Of a DNA stretch of 42,879 nt, positions 8,466 through 16,544 are shown in pieces. Source of the stretch: an uncultured Desulfovibrio sp. GTDB lineage: Bacteria; Desulfobacterota; Desulfovibrionia; Desulfovibrionales; Desulfovibrionaceae. The number at the start of each line of letters is the position of its first letter. The stretch's first letter is position 1. The DNA lies in assembly GCA_905235595.1 (NCBI GenBank), contig CAJOMG010000031.1, positions 1 to 42,879 on the forward strand, in the 5' to 3' direction. A program made the translations under genes and the position numbers. The notes under the pieces were generated by a model. It ran no database searches, had not been told where the DNA came from, and saw only the letters and a program-made list of their open reading frames with translations.

Positions 8466-8924
8466 TCAGGTCCAAAGACTACCGAGAGGAATGAGTACTC
8501 CCAGTCCCCATGAAAAAAGCAGCCACATTCCCCCCACAAAAAGGGCACATCCCAAAGCACGCAGGGCCACAATGCGCCCGTTCAAGGGGTCGGGATTGGC
8601 TACCAGGGATCCCACAAAAAGGTAGATAAAAGATCCCACATAAAACCCCAAAATCAGCAATGTAGCTATGTACACCAGGGTTATGACAAAAAGCTTGAAA
8701 ACTAATGAAAAAGGGTAGCCTTTTAACATGTCCAACAAGTTGGGCCCGCCACGTCTGTACAAGGCAAGTGCATATTGCAGAATATTGACTCCGACCATGA
8801 AGTAGAGGAGCAAACGCGGCAAAAGGCCTGCATCTTCAGATAAACCTGAAACATTGGCCGCAAACAGCGCTGTAAGGGCGCTCATGCAGACAGCAGCGAC
8901 AAATTCCCGTTGCAAGAAAACCAT
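8466..8924 (-). CDS. tctB: TTT system 1 small membrane subunit (TctB)
   Basis: 152 residues with four predicted hydrophobic segments, the TctB architecture. It overlaps functionally with the end of tctA: its AGGAGG ribosome site sits at the tctA stop codon, 9 bases away, indicating coupling. TctB proteins are poorly conserved, so the call rests on size, hydrophobicity and position between tctA and tctC. Confidence 0.85.
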   Translation of the reverse strand: MVFLQREFVAAVCMSALTALFAANVSGLSEDAGLLPRLLLYFMVGVNILQYALALYRRGGPNLLDMLKGYPFSLVFKLFVITLVYIATLLILGFYVGSFIYLFVGSLVANPDPLNGRIVALRALGCALFVGGMWLLFSWGLGVLIPLGSLWT

Positions 8925-8933
8925 AAAAACCTC

Positions 8934-10436
8934 CTAGGCCTTGGCCGCCTGCTTGCGGGCGTACTTGATCTCACCGACGATGCCCCAAGCAAAACTGAGT
9001 ACACTCAGAGCAATAAGAATCAAATTGAGTTCACCGGTGCAAAAGTAGCTGAACAGGCCCACATCTGTTTCGGCTATCATCTTGCCACGCAGAAAATTTT
9101 CTTCAGCAATGGGGCCCAGAATCATGCCCAGCACCAGAGGCGCACTGGGAAAGCCCAGCTTATCCATCACAAACATAGCCATGCCCAGTACAAACATGAT
9201 AATAACATCAACAAAATTATTGGACACGCAGTATGAACCGAACACACAAAGGATGACCACTGCACCGAACATGATGTGATTGGGGACATTAGCCACATAC
9301 TGAGAATATCGCGATGCCAGGATGCCCAGAGCAAACATGGCAAACTGCGCTACCAGAAGGCCACACAGAAAGGTATATGTTACACCGGCATGTTTGGTGA
9401 ACAGATCCGGACCCGGAAAAAGCCCGTGAATAAGTAGTCCACCCAAAAGAACAGCAGCAGTAGGAGATCCGGGTATTCCCAAGGTCAACATGGGTATGAG
9501 GGCCGGCCCCACGGTAGCATTGTTAGCAGATTCCGAGGCGCAAAGGCCTTCGGGATTGCCCTTGCCGAAGTATTCAGGGTGTTTGTTAAGCTTTTTCACC
9601 TGATCGTAGGCCATAAGACCCGCAATCTGACCTCCTGCACCAGGAATAATGCCAATGATAGTACCCAGTGTACTTCCATGAATCAGCGTACGAACATAAG
9701 ACCTCATACTTTTCACCACACGCCAGAGCATGCCCTTTTTAGCCTGCACATCCAGCTTGACCAGCTTTACATGAGCATCGCGCATGAGATCAATGACCTG
9801 AGGAACGGCAAAGAAACCGATGAGAGCGGGCACCAGGGCAATGCCACTAGAAAGGTCTTCGTGAAATAAAAAACGGGGTTCCCCACTGATCTGACTGTAC
9901 CCTATAGTCGAAATAAGCATACCAAGTGCTCCGCCAAAAAGGCCCTTCAGCATTCCCCCCGAGGAAAGTCCTGTAATGACCGTAATGCCGAACACGGCTG
10001 TCCAAAATAACTCTGAAGGTCCGAAGCGCATGGCAAATCGTGCCAATGGAGGAGCGAAACAGATCAACACGATCACTCCGAACACGCCGCCTATTACATG
10101 TGCGCAGAAACTAGTATACAGGGCTTCCTCGGCCCTCCCCTGTTTGGCCATCACAGGCCCTTCCATCAAGGTGGCAATTGAGGCCGGCGCGCCGGGAATG
10201 CTCAACAAAATAGCAGAAACACTGCCTCCCGCAACGGAGCTTGTGTACACCGCCCCAAGCATGATCAATGAAGTTGTTGGAGGCATATAAAACGTAAAGG
10301 GAACCATGAGCGCCACCGCCATTGTTGGTGAAAGACCGGGCATCGCTCCAAAAAACAGACCTCCAATGGAACTAATAATAAGAACCAGTAGATTGAGCCA
10401 AGAAAAAGCATCGGGTAGGTATTGAAATATTTCCAT
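8934..10436 (-). CDS. tctA: TTT system 1 large permease subunit (TctA)
   Basis: 500 residues with about 11-12 membrane segments. The two TctA signatures are present: GAMPGLSPTMAVALMVPFTF near residue 32, and a second GIIPGAGGQIAG repeat near 260, followed by SESANNA and LGIPGSPTAAVLLGG. It is the first gene of the operon running down to 3896, and lies downstream of a sigma54-like promoter (10513-10528). The transporter family is sodium- or proton-coupled; the substrate is inferred from the operon only. Confidence 0.92.
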   Translation of the reverse strand: MEIFQYLPDAFSWLNLLVLIISSIGGLFFGAMPGLSPTMAVALMVPFTFYMPPTTSLIMLGAVYTSSVAGGSVSAILLSIPGAPASIATLMEGPVMAKQGRAEEALYTSFCAHVIGGVFGVIVLICFAPPLARFAMRFGPSELFWTAVFGITVITGLSSGGMLKGLFGGALGMLISTIGYSQISGEPRFLFHEDLSSGIALVPALIGFFAVPQVIDLMRDAHVKLVKLDVQAKKGMLWRVVKSMRSYVRTLIHGSTLGTIIGIIPGAGGQIAGLMAYDQVKKLNKHPEYFGKGNPEGLCASESANNATVGPALIPMLTLGIPGSPTAAVLLGGLLIHGLFPGPDLFTKHAGVTYTFLCGLLVAQFAMFALGILASRYSQYVANVPNHIMFGAVVILCVFGSYCVSNNFVDVIIMFVLGMAMFVMDKLGFPSAPLVLGMILGPIAEENFLRGKMIAETDVGLFSYFCTGELNLILIALSVLSFAWGIVGEIKYARKQAAKA

Positions 10437-10512
10437 GCGCTACCTCGCACAGCACCGTTAAAGATTGGAAAACATCAGACACTTGCAGTATGCCATTACT
10501 TGTGAAAAGAAT

Positions 10513-10528
10513 TACAATTTGTGTACCA
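10513..10528 (-). promoter_or_regulatory. Probable sigma54 promoter of the tctABC-sauS-ligase operon
   Basis: On the minus strand the sequence is TGGTACACAAATTGTA: the -24 GG and the -12 TTG are at correct spacing, with GT in place of GC at -12. It would start transcription near 10502, about 65 bases before tctA. The adjacent gene encodes a sigma54 activator. Confidence 0.55.
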
Positions 10529-10630
10529 ATACTGGATGTTTTTTAACTTACCAATTTTACTGAATAAATTATTTTATTTTCTTTCCAGCTCTGTCCATCA
10601 CTGTCAAAATCTTAAGAATTTATCAGTCCT

Positions 10631-10652
10631 ACTGTCTTGATTTTTAGACAGT
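10631..10652. promoter_or_regulatory. Inverted repeat, candidate activator binding site (tct side)
   Basis: ACTGTCT (10631-10637) and AGACAGT (10646-10652) form a perfect 7-bp inverted repeat. The element contains TTTTTAGACAG (10641-10651), repeated exactly at 12120-12130 upstream of xsc2. It is centred about 115 bp from the tctA -24 element and also about 90 bp upstream of the regulator gene, so autoregulation is possible. Confidence 0.55.
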
Positions 10653-10729
10653 CGTTGTATAGAGTGAATAGATTCTTTCACTATCCTTACCACTATCCTT
10701 GGCATGGAAAACAGCTAAAGGAATGACAG

Positions 10730-12106
10730 ATGGTTGAAAAAACACTGCACAATGTTCTGATAAATACAGCAATGGACAACTTGCCCACCGGCGCTTTCAT
10801 TTGTGACCGCGAAGGCATTGTTCGCTATATGAATAAAGCATACGCAAAATATCTGGGTCTGCAGCCGAAAGATGCCATTGGTCGACAGATCACCGAGCTC
10901 ATCCCGTCTTCTGGCATACCAGCCGTACTTCGTTCACGACAGCCTGAGCTGCGGCAGTTGCGGCGTTTTCCCAATGGGTCAAGGCTCATCGTGAATCGCA
11001 TTCCACTTTTCAGCAATGATGGAGAGTTTTTAGGTGCATTGAGCATGACGCTATTTGACACGGCTGAACAGGTTCAGGAACTGCTCAAGCATGTGGCCAG
11101 TCTGGACAATGCCATTGACACATGCCAGCGCCATATCAAAACAGCTCTCACATCGCCGTATACGCTCGAATCCATTATAGGACAGAGCCCCACCATCATT
11201 GAATTCAAATCATACCTACAACGGTACGCAACAACGGAAGAGGCGGTGCTTATTCAGGGGGAAACAGGCTCTGGCAAGGAACTGGTCGCTGGGGCTCTAC
11301 ACGCATCAAGCTATCGTGCGGAAGGAGCTTTTGTGAGCATCAACTGTGCGGCCATTCCCAATGAACTTTTCGAATCGGAAATGTTCGGGTACGCACCTGG
11401 AGCTTTTTCTGGTGCACGAAGGGAAGGTTGTATCGGTAAAATTGAAGTGGCCAACAAAGGCACACTCTTTCTCGATGAAATTGGAGATCTGCCCTTACAA
11501 ATTCAGGCAAAATTGCTGCGTGTACTTGAAGAAAAACAAATTTTCCGTCTTGGCTCCACACAACCACGCCATGTGGATTTTCGACTTGTAGCAGCAACCA
11601 ATCGTAACCTCAAGGCTATGATTGACGCAGGCACGTTCCGTGCTGATCTATACTATCGTATCAATGGCATGCGCCTCACCCTACCACCACTACGAGAACG
11701 CCGTGAAGATATTCCTCTTCTCGTAAGGCACTTCCTCAATCATATGAGCCATCAAACCATAACATGCGACGATAAGGCGATGAATATTCTTATACGCTAT
11801 TCCTGGCCAGGCAATGTACGCGAACTCCGCAATGTCCTTGGCCATGCTATAAGCCTATGTCAAAATGGATGCATAACTGCGCTTGATCTGCCACAGGAGC
11901 TGACTTCCTCCCTTAGTATGGATATAGCCAACTCACGTGATCAGCTGCGTACAATAACACAAGAGACTGAAGCAAAAATCCTGCGCAGGACATTGCACTC
12001 GCACAACTGGAATGTGATGGCAACAGCACGTGCCCTTGGCATTTCACGTGCCGGCCTCTATGCCAAAATGCAACGCCTTGGCATACGGCGTCAGGATGAT
12101 TCGTAA
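10730..12106 (+). CDS. PAS-domain sigma54-dependent transcriptional activator
   Basis: 458 residues in three parts: a PAS-like sensor (about residues 12-115), an AAA+ domain (145-385) with Walker A GETGSGKE (177-184), the sigma54-contacting loop GAFSGA (224-229, usually GAFTGA), Walker B LFLDE (246-250) and RADLYYRI, and a C-terminal Fis-type helix-turn-helix (ALGISRAGLYAKM). It has no receiver domain, so it probably senses a small molecule or redox state directly. It lies between two sigma54-type promoters, one firing leftward into tctA and one rightward into xsc2, and is likely to control both. An AAAGGA site precedes the ATG. Confidence 0.92.
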   Translation: MVEKTLHNVLINTAMDNLPTGAFICDREGIVRYMNKAYAKYLGLQPKDAIGRQITELIPSSGIPAVLRSRQPELRQLRRFPNGSRLIVNRIPLFSNDGEFLGALSMTLFDTAEQVQELLKHVASLDNAIDTCQRHIKTALTSPYTLESIIGQSPTIIEFKSYLQRYATTEEAVLIQGETGSGKELVAGALHASSYRAEGAFVSINCAAIPNELFESEMFGYAPGAFSGARREGCIGKIEVANKGTLFLDEIGDLPLQIQAKLLRVLEEKQIFRLGSTQPRHVDFRLVAATNRNLKAMIDAGTFRADLYYRINGMRLTLPPLRERREDIPLLVRHFLNHMSHQTITCDDKAMNILIRYSWPGNVRELRNVLGHAISLCQNGCITALDLPQELTSSLSMDIANSRDQLRTITQETEAKILRRTLHSHNWNVMATARALGISRAGLYAKMQRLGIRRQDDS

Positions 12107-12117
12107 CCAAGTGTTCA

Positions 12118-12160
12118 TTTTTTTAGACAGCATTGTCACAAAAATCTAAATTATTAGACA
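12118..12160. promoter_or_regulatory. Candidate activator binding sites (xsc2 side)
   Basis: TTTTTTTAGACAG at 12118-12130 shares an exact 11-mer with the element at 10641-10651; GACAGCATTGTC at 12126-12137 is a short inverted repeat and TTAGACA recurs at 12154-12160. These lie about 90-130 bp upstream of the xsc2 -24 element, a usual distance for enhancer-type sites of sigma54 activators. Confidence 0.55.
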
Positions 12161-12250
12161 TATTCCCCTTGTACCCAAACACATAGAATGACAATTTCGT
12201 ACAATACACTGAATTTATAGATAATATGTTACCAATTTTCTCTATGACTG

Positions 12251-12266
12251 TGGCATTTATTTTGCT
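12251..12266 (+). promoter_or_regulatory. Sigma54 (-24/-12) promoter of xsc copy 2
   Basis: TGGCATTTATTTTGCT matches the sigma54 consensus (TGGCAY, five bases, TTGCW) at every invariant position. Transcription would start near 12278 and leave a leader of about 110 bases before the xsc ATG. Confidence 0.85.
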
Positions 12267-12390
12267 AATGCATTACCCAGTTCAGGTACTGACCACCATT
12301 TTTTGCAGATGTGTGCGAAGACATCCTTGATCCTATAACAGGCTTAACAGGTTACACAACATCCTCTTCAAACCCCAAAAAGGAGCAAAC

Positions 12391-14130
12391 ATGCCTAAAA
12401 TGACTCCCAGTGAGGCCATGGCAGAAGTTCTGGTACAAGAAGGTGTCACCCATGTGAGCGGTATTCTTGGTTCTGCCTACATGGATTTGCTTGACCTCTT
12501 CCCCACCGCCGGTATCAACTTCATATCTGTACGCCACGAACAAACAGCCGGCCACATGGAAGATGCCTATTGCCGTATCAGCGGCAAAGCCGGCGTCGTC
12601 ATCGGTCAGAACGGCCCAGGCATTACCAACTATGCCACTTCAGTTGCGACGGCCAATATGGCCCACACTCCCATGGTCATTATTTCCCCTAGTGCCGGCT
12701 CTGGTTCGATTGGTTGGGATGGATTCCAGGAGTGTGATACGTGGAATTTGTTTAAGCCCATCACCCGAGCTTCATTGCGGGTACCGCACCCCAGCCGTGC
12801 AGCCGATGTGCTGCGTACAGCTTTCCGTTCAGCCTATGCTCTGCATGGACCGGTGCTGGTCGATATTCCGCGTGATTACTTCTATGGCGAAGTGAATGAA
12901 GAAATCCTCGAACCATCACAATACCGTGTTGCCCCCGGGGGTATTGGCAATCCAGAACAGTTCAAAAAAGCCGTTGAAGTTCTCAAAGGTGCAAAAAATC
13001 CCGTTATTGTAGCCGGTCAGGCGGTTGTCAGCACTAACTGTGTTGGCACGGTAAAGGCACTTGCGGAACATTTAGCAGCTCCCGTAGCCTGCAGTTATTT
13101 ACACAATGATGCCTTCCCGGCTGATCATCCTCTGTGGTGCGGCCCCATCGGCTATATGGGTTCACACGCGGCCATGCGCCTCATGGAACAGGCTGATGTC
13201 ATTCTTGCCATTGGCAGTCGACTGTCATATTTTGGAACGCTACCGCAGGACGGCATCAACTATTTCCCCAAAAGTGCCAAGATCGTCCAAATTGACATTA
13301 ATCCTCTCAATCTCGCAAAAACACATCCCATAACTGTTGGTCTGTGTGCAGATGCCGCAGATGCCTCTGCCGAATTGTACAAACAACTGCGCGAAGCCAT
13401 GCCCAAAAAAGATATCACCGCAGTTGCCAACAAGATCAAGGAAGAATTAGCCATATGGCACAAGGAAATTGATGAGATAGCCAATGAGCCTGTTATGGAA
13501 GGGCGCATGCACCCCAGAAAGGCTCTCGAGGTGGTCGGCCAGTTTGTTTATGATAATGACGCCATAGTGACCACCGACATCGGGAATACATCTTCCACCG
13601 CTAACAGCTATCTGCGTTTTCGCAATCCCAAACGAGACATTGCCACTTTGACCTTCGGCAACACCGGCTTTGCTTATCAGGCTGCCTTGGGAGCCCAACT
13701 TGCATGCCCTGACAAGCCGGTCGTATCCATTGCCGGCGACGGCGCATGGGGTATGAGCCTGTTTGAAGTGCCTACAGCCTGCCAGTTCAATCTGCCAGTT
13801 ATTGCTACTGTTTACAATAATGGTGCGTGGTGCGCTGAGAAAAAGAATCAGGTGGACTTCTACAACAATCGTTTTGTGGGTGCGGACATCTGGTCCAAAT
13901 CATATGCCAAGATTGCCGAAGCTATGGGTGCGGACGGGTACACGGTCAATACCCAAGCTGACCTCAAAAATGCGCTTGAAACAGCTTGCAAAAATCGTCG
14001 CCCAGCAGTCATTGAAGTAATGACAGATGGCACGCGCCTTGCGCCGCCCTTCCGACGCGACGCACTTGCTCTTCCGACGCGCTATTTACCCAAGTACGAA
14101 AAACTGGATAAGAAATATTTTCCCAAATAG
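12391..14130 (+). CDS. xsc: Sulfoacetaldehyde acetyltransferase, copy 2 (complete)
   Basis: 579 residues, full length for Xsc. Catalytic Glu50 lies in [13 protein letters not shown]; the TPP/Mg site is GDGAWGM (about residues 449-455) with YNNGAW downstream. Family-specific blocks [26 protein letters not shown] and [11 protein letters not shown] are present. It releases sulfite from sulfoacetaldehyde and conserves energy as acetyl phosphate; sulfite would feed dissimilatory sulfite reductase, which is not in the window. An AAGGAG site lies before the ATG. It is expressed from the sigma54 promoter at 12251-12266. Phosphotransacetylase or acetate kinase genes, often next to xsc, are absent here. 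Confidence 0.93.
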   Translation: MPKMTPSEAMAEVLVQEGVTHVSGILGSAYMDLLDLFPTAGINFISVRHEQTAGHMEDAYCRISGKAGVVIGQNGPGITNYATSVATANMAHTPMVIISPSAGSGSIGWDGFQECDTWNLFKPITRASLRVPHPSRAADVLRTAFRSAYALHGPVLVDIPRDYFYGEVNEEILEPSQYRVAPGGIGNPEQFKKAVEVLKGAKNPVIVAGQAVVSTNCVGTVKALAEHLAAPVACSYLHNDAFPADHPLWCGPIGYMGSHAAMRLMEQADVILAIGSRLSYFGTLPQDGINYFPKSAKIVQIDINPLNLAKTHPITVGLCADAADASAELYKQLREAMPKKDITAVANKIKEELAIWHKEIDEIANEPVMEGRMHPRKALEVVGQFVYDNDAIVTTDIGNTSSTANSYLRFRNPKRDIATLTFGNTGFAYQAALGAQLACPDKPVVSIAGDGAWGMSLFEVPTACQFNLPVIATVYNNGAWCAEKKNQVDFYNNRFVGADIWSKSYAKIAEAMGADGYTVNTQADLKNALETACKNRRPAVIEVMTDGTRLAPPFRRDALALPTRYLPKYEKLDKKYFPK

Positions 14131-14153
14131 CTCTTATCAGATCTAAAACTGAA

Positions 14154-14195
14154 ATGGCCCTGCTGGCATAACGCTGACAGGGCCATGCAAGTTTT
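14154..14195 (+). terminator. Terminator between xsc2 and phnX
   Basis: ATGGCCCTG (14154-14162) pairs with CAGGGCCAT (14178-14186), followed by GCAAGTTTTT. It is likely a partial terminator that lowers phnX expression relative to xsc2, since phnX starts 45 bases later with no evident promoter of its own. Confidence 0.65.
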
Positions 14196-14230
14196 TAGAA
14201 TACATGCTTCAATGCCACGGAGATGTTATT

Positions 14231-15064
14231 ATGAAACCATTTCTACGTCATGGCCCTTATACCGGAAAAGTGCAGGCTGTCATACTTGACTGGGCAGGTA
14301 CGACCGTGGACTACGGTTGTCGTGGACCAGTAGCTGTATTTTTACGGGCATTCAATCTTCATGGGATATCTCCGTCAGAGGCAGAAGCAAGAGAGCCCAT
14401 GGGAAAAGAAAAACGTGAGCATGTGCAAACAATGTTGTGCATGCCACGCCTGACGGAATGCTGGCAAACAAAACACGGCACATTGCCGGATGAAACTGCC
14501 GTTGACATGGTATTTAACGACGTCCAGAAACTCATGTGCGAGACATTGGCCGACTATGCCGTTCCTGTGCCTGGCTGCACTGATGCCATTGCCGCACTGC
14601 GTCGGCAGCAAATCAAAATAGGGTCCTGCACAGGATATAACCGTTCTATGATGATACATCTTAAAGAAAAAGCAGCAGCGCTTGGGTATCAACCTGATGC
14701 CATCGTGACGGCAGATGAGGTGCCACAAGGTCGCCCTTGGCCATGGATGTGTCAGATGAACTGTATGAAATTGGGAGTCCATCCTCCAGAATCTGTAATC
14801 AAAGTTGGAGATACTCTAGCAGATGTGGAAGAGGGCCTTGCTGCTGGTCATTGGAGTGTAGGAGTCACACGTACAAGTAACGCGATGGGATTGAGCCTTG
14901 ATGAAGCAGAGTTATTGCCTTCAGACGAATTACGTCGCCGGGAAGAGAACATTGGCAAAACCTTCTACAAGGCCGGTGCGCATTACGTTCTCTCCAGCAT
15001 AGCAGATCTCCCGTCTCTCATTCCCGAGATCAACGCACGACTTGCCCGTGGTGAACATCCATAA
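14231..15064 (+). CDS. phnX: Phosphonoacetaldehyde hydrolase (phosphonatase)
   Basis: 277-278 residues from the ATG at 14231, chosen because GGAG lies 8 bases upstream; an in-frame ATG at 14204 lacks this. HAD-superfamily enzyme cleaving the C-P bond of phosphonoacetaldehyde to acetaldehyde and phosphate. Expected residues are all visible: nucleophile Asp20 in ILDWAGTTVDYG, Met57 and the Schiff-base lysine Lys61 with His64 in EPMGKEKREH, the tyrosine in CTGYNRSMM, and the metal-binding KVGDTLAD. It therefore looks like a working PhnX and not a generic HAD phosphatase. No phnW (AEP transaminase) lies nearby; instead it follows xsc2 across a partial terminator. Confidence 0.9.
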   Translation: MKPFLRHGPYTGKVQAVILDWAGTTVDYGCRGPVAVFLRAFNLHGISPSEAEAREPMGKEKREHVQTMLCMPRLTECWQTKHGTLPDETAVDMVFNDVQKLMCETLADYAVPVPGCTDAIAALRRQQIKIGSCTGYNRSMMIHLKEKAAALGYQPDAIVTADEVPQGRPWPWMCQMNCMKLGVHPPESVIKVGDTLADVEEGLAAGHWSVGVTRTSNAMGLSLDEAELLPSDELRRREENIGKTFYKAGAHYVLSSIADLPSLIPEINARLARGEHP

Positions 15065-15148
15065 CAGTGCAGGATTTCTGTCCTCCTTTATCGACAGTAA
15101 GGATGACAGAAAGTGCAGGGGTACGGCAAGGCATCCTGTCGGTTTCCC

Positions 15149-15181
15149 ATGAGGCAGTATGTATCACATACTGCCTCATTT
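15149..15181. terminator. Bidirectional terminator between phnX and the convergent amidohydrolase
   Basis: A 14-bp perfect stem (ATGAGGCAGTATGT at 15149-15162 with ACATACTGCCTCAT at 15166-15179) with a three-base loop lies between two converging genes. The T-run is short on both sides. Confidence 0.65.
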
Positions 15182-15225
15182 GGCCTGCCTTCATAGCGTG
15201 TGGACAGCAACTTCTGTACGCACCG

Positions 15226-16470
15226 TCAGCATGTCAATTCTTCCGGTATCACGCAAAAATGAGCCGGTCCTCCCGGCTCAAGCCGCCCTGCCCCGCGACC
15301 TGTCAGATTAAGAGCCGCAGCCCCATTTACAGTCAGAAACCGAATCAATGCTTCTGGTGGCACATCAAATGTTTCGCGCAGCCATATGGCCTCCTGCCGC
15401 ACATCAAGGTTACGATTGGATGTCAGGCCGTCGGTGCCAAGACAGAGCAGGCATCCGCTCTCCATCATAACGCGCAGGAGAGGGAGGCCTACCCCAAGAT
15501 TGTAATTGGAACGCGGGCACAGACACAGAGCGGCTCCACTGGCAGCCAGCACATCTATTTCCTGTGCGTTCAGCTGCACACCATGTACCGCAAGGGTGCC
15601 AGGCGAAAGCAAACCCAGCTTCATGGCATAGGTCAGCGGCCGTAGGCCCGGAGGAGACCAATCACCCGGCAGCACAATAGTATCGTAGAGCTGACGCAAA
15701 GGGCCACCGCCCGAAGCCAGCAGCTCGGTCTCTTCCGGCGACTCTGCCAAGTGTATGGAAAACACACCGCCCATGCGCCTACAATCGGCATGTGCTGCAG
15801 CAAGGACATCCGGTCCTGTTGAATACAGAGCATGCCCAGCTGGTGCACTGTACGCAGCTGTAGCCGCATGTGCCGTAACATACGCACGGCAGCGCGGCGG
15901 CCAGGGGCGCTGCGCATCCACAAAAGGGACGCCGAAACCGAACCATTCACAAAAATGCCTGACAATCAATCCAGTCTCACGACTGGCTGCATCAACCAGT
16001 GCCATACCACCTGCCAAGGAACCTGCGACATTGCCTGCGTACAGCGTGCCGGTGTGCAACATATCCGCACAGGCATCGGCAACACATTCCGCATCCGGTG
16101 GCGAGCCCAACAGGGGGATCAGGCTTGCAAGCCAGGCGGTGAAGCCCTTGCCCCAGCACGTTTTTCCCGCCAGATGGGACAGTTCCAAATGTAGATGGGC
16201 ATTGATACAGGCAGGGGCAAGACAAATCGGGCCGAGGTCTCGTACATGCGTATCCGGGGGCAAGGATGCCTTGCCCCATGGCAAGACATCTATCACCAGA
16301 CCGTCACGCACCAGAAGAACGCCGTTATCAATCTTTTTCAGTGGTTCGAAAAGGCGGGCACCCCGGGCAGGTACTTCACCTGCCATTGTAATAATGCTTT
16401 TTGCGCGGATGGCTAAGGTGGTGCCGGAAAATTCGACGTTCCCCGCAACATCTGCGGATTCTCTTTCCAT
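15226..16470 (-). CDS. Amidohydrolase, aminodeoxyfutalosine deaminase-like
   Basis: 414 residues, a second member of the ATZ/TRZ amidohydrolase branch. Metal ligands are the NAHLHLELS motif, the IHLAESPEE histidine, the AVHGVQL histidine and the GTDGLTSN aspartate; CPRSNYNLG is a typical substrate-loop motif. The sequence style fits deaminases of the futalosine menaquinone pathway used by Desulfovibrionaceae, but no other mqn gene is in the window, so this is a family-level call. It lies 74 bases downstream of the TauE/SafE gene on the same strand and converges on phnX. Confidence 0.7.
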   Translation of the reverse strand: MERESADVAGNVEFSGTTLAIRAKSIITMAGEVPARGARLFEPLKKIDNGVLLVRDGLVIDVLPWGKASLPPDTHVRDLGPICLAPACINAHLHLELSHLAGKTCWGKGFTAWLASLIPLLGSPPDAECVADACADMLHTGTLYAGNVAGSLAGGMALVDAASRETGLIVRHFCEWFGFGVPFVDAQRPWPPRCRAYVTAHAATAAYSAPAGHALYSTGPDVLAAAHADCRRMGGVFSIHLAESPEETELLASGGGPLRQLYDTIVLPGDWSPPGLRPLTYAMKLGLLSPGTLAVHGVQLNAQEIDVLAASGAALCLCPRSNYNLGVGLPLLRVMMESGCLLCLGTDGLTSNRNLDVRQEAIWLRETFDVPPEALIRFLTVNGAAALNLTGRGAGRLEPGGPAHFCVIPEELTC

Positions 16471-16544
16471 GCCGCTACGTCCTCAAAAAACAATGTGCTG
16501 CCTCGGTAGCCTGCAGATCCCTTCCTCAGACAAAGCATGTTCCC

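Noticed and set aside
10470-10500. Alternative -24/-12 site (TGGCATACTGC on the minus strand)
   Set aside because: The GG and GC are only 8 bases apart instead of 12; the site at 10513-10528 has right spacing.
12391-14130. Acetolactate synthase or sulfopyruvate decarboxylase as identity of the TPP enzyme
   Set aside because: The [17 protein letters not shown] and C-terminal FRRDAL blocks are Xsc-specific, and a single 579-residue chain does not fit the two-subunit sulfopyruvate decarboxylase.
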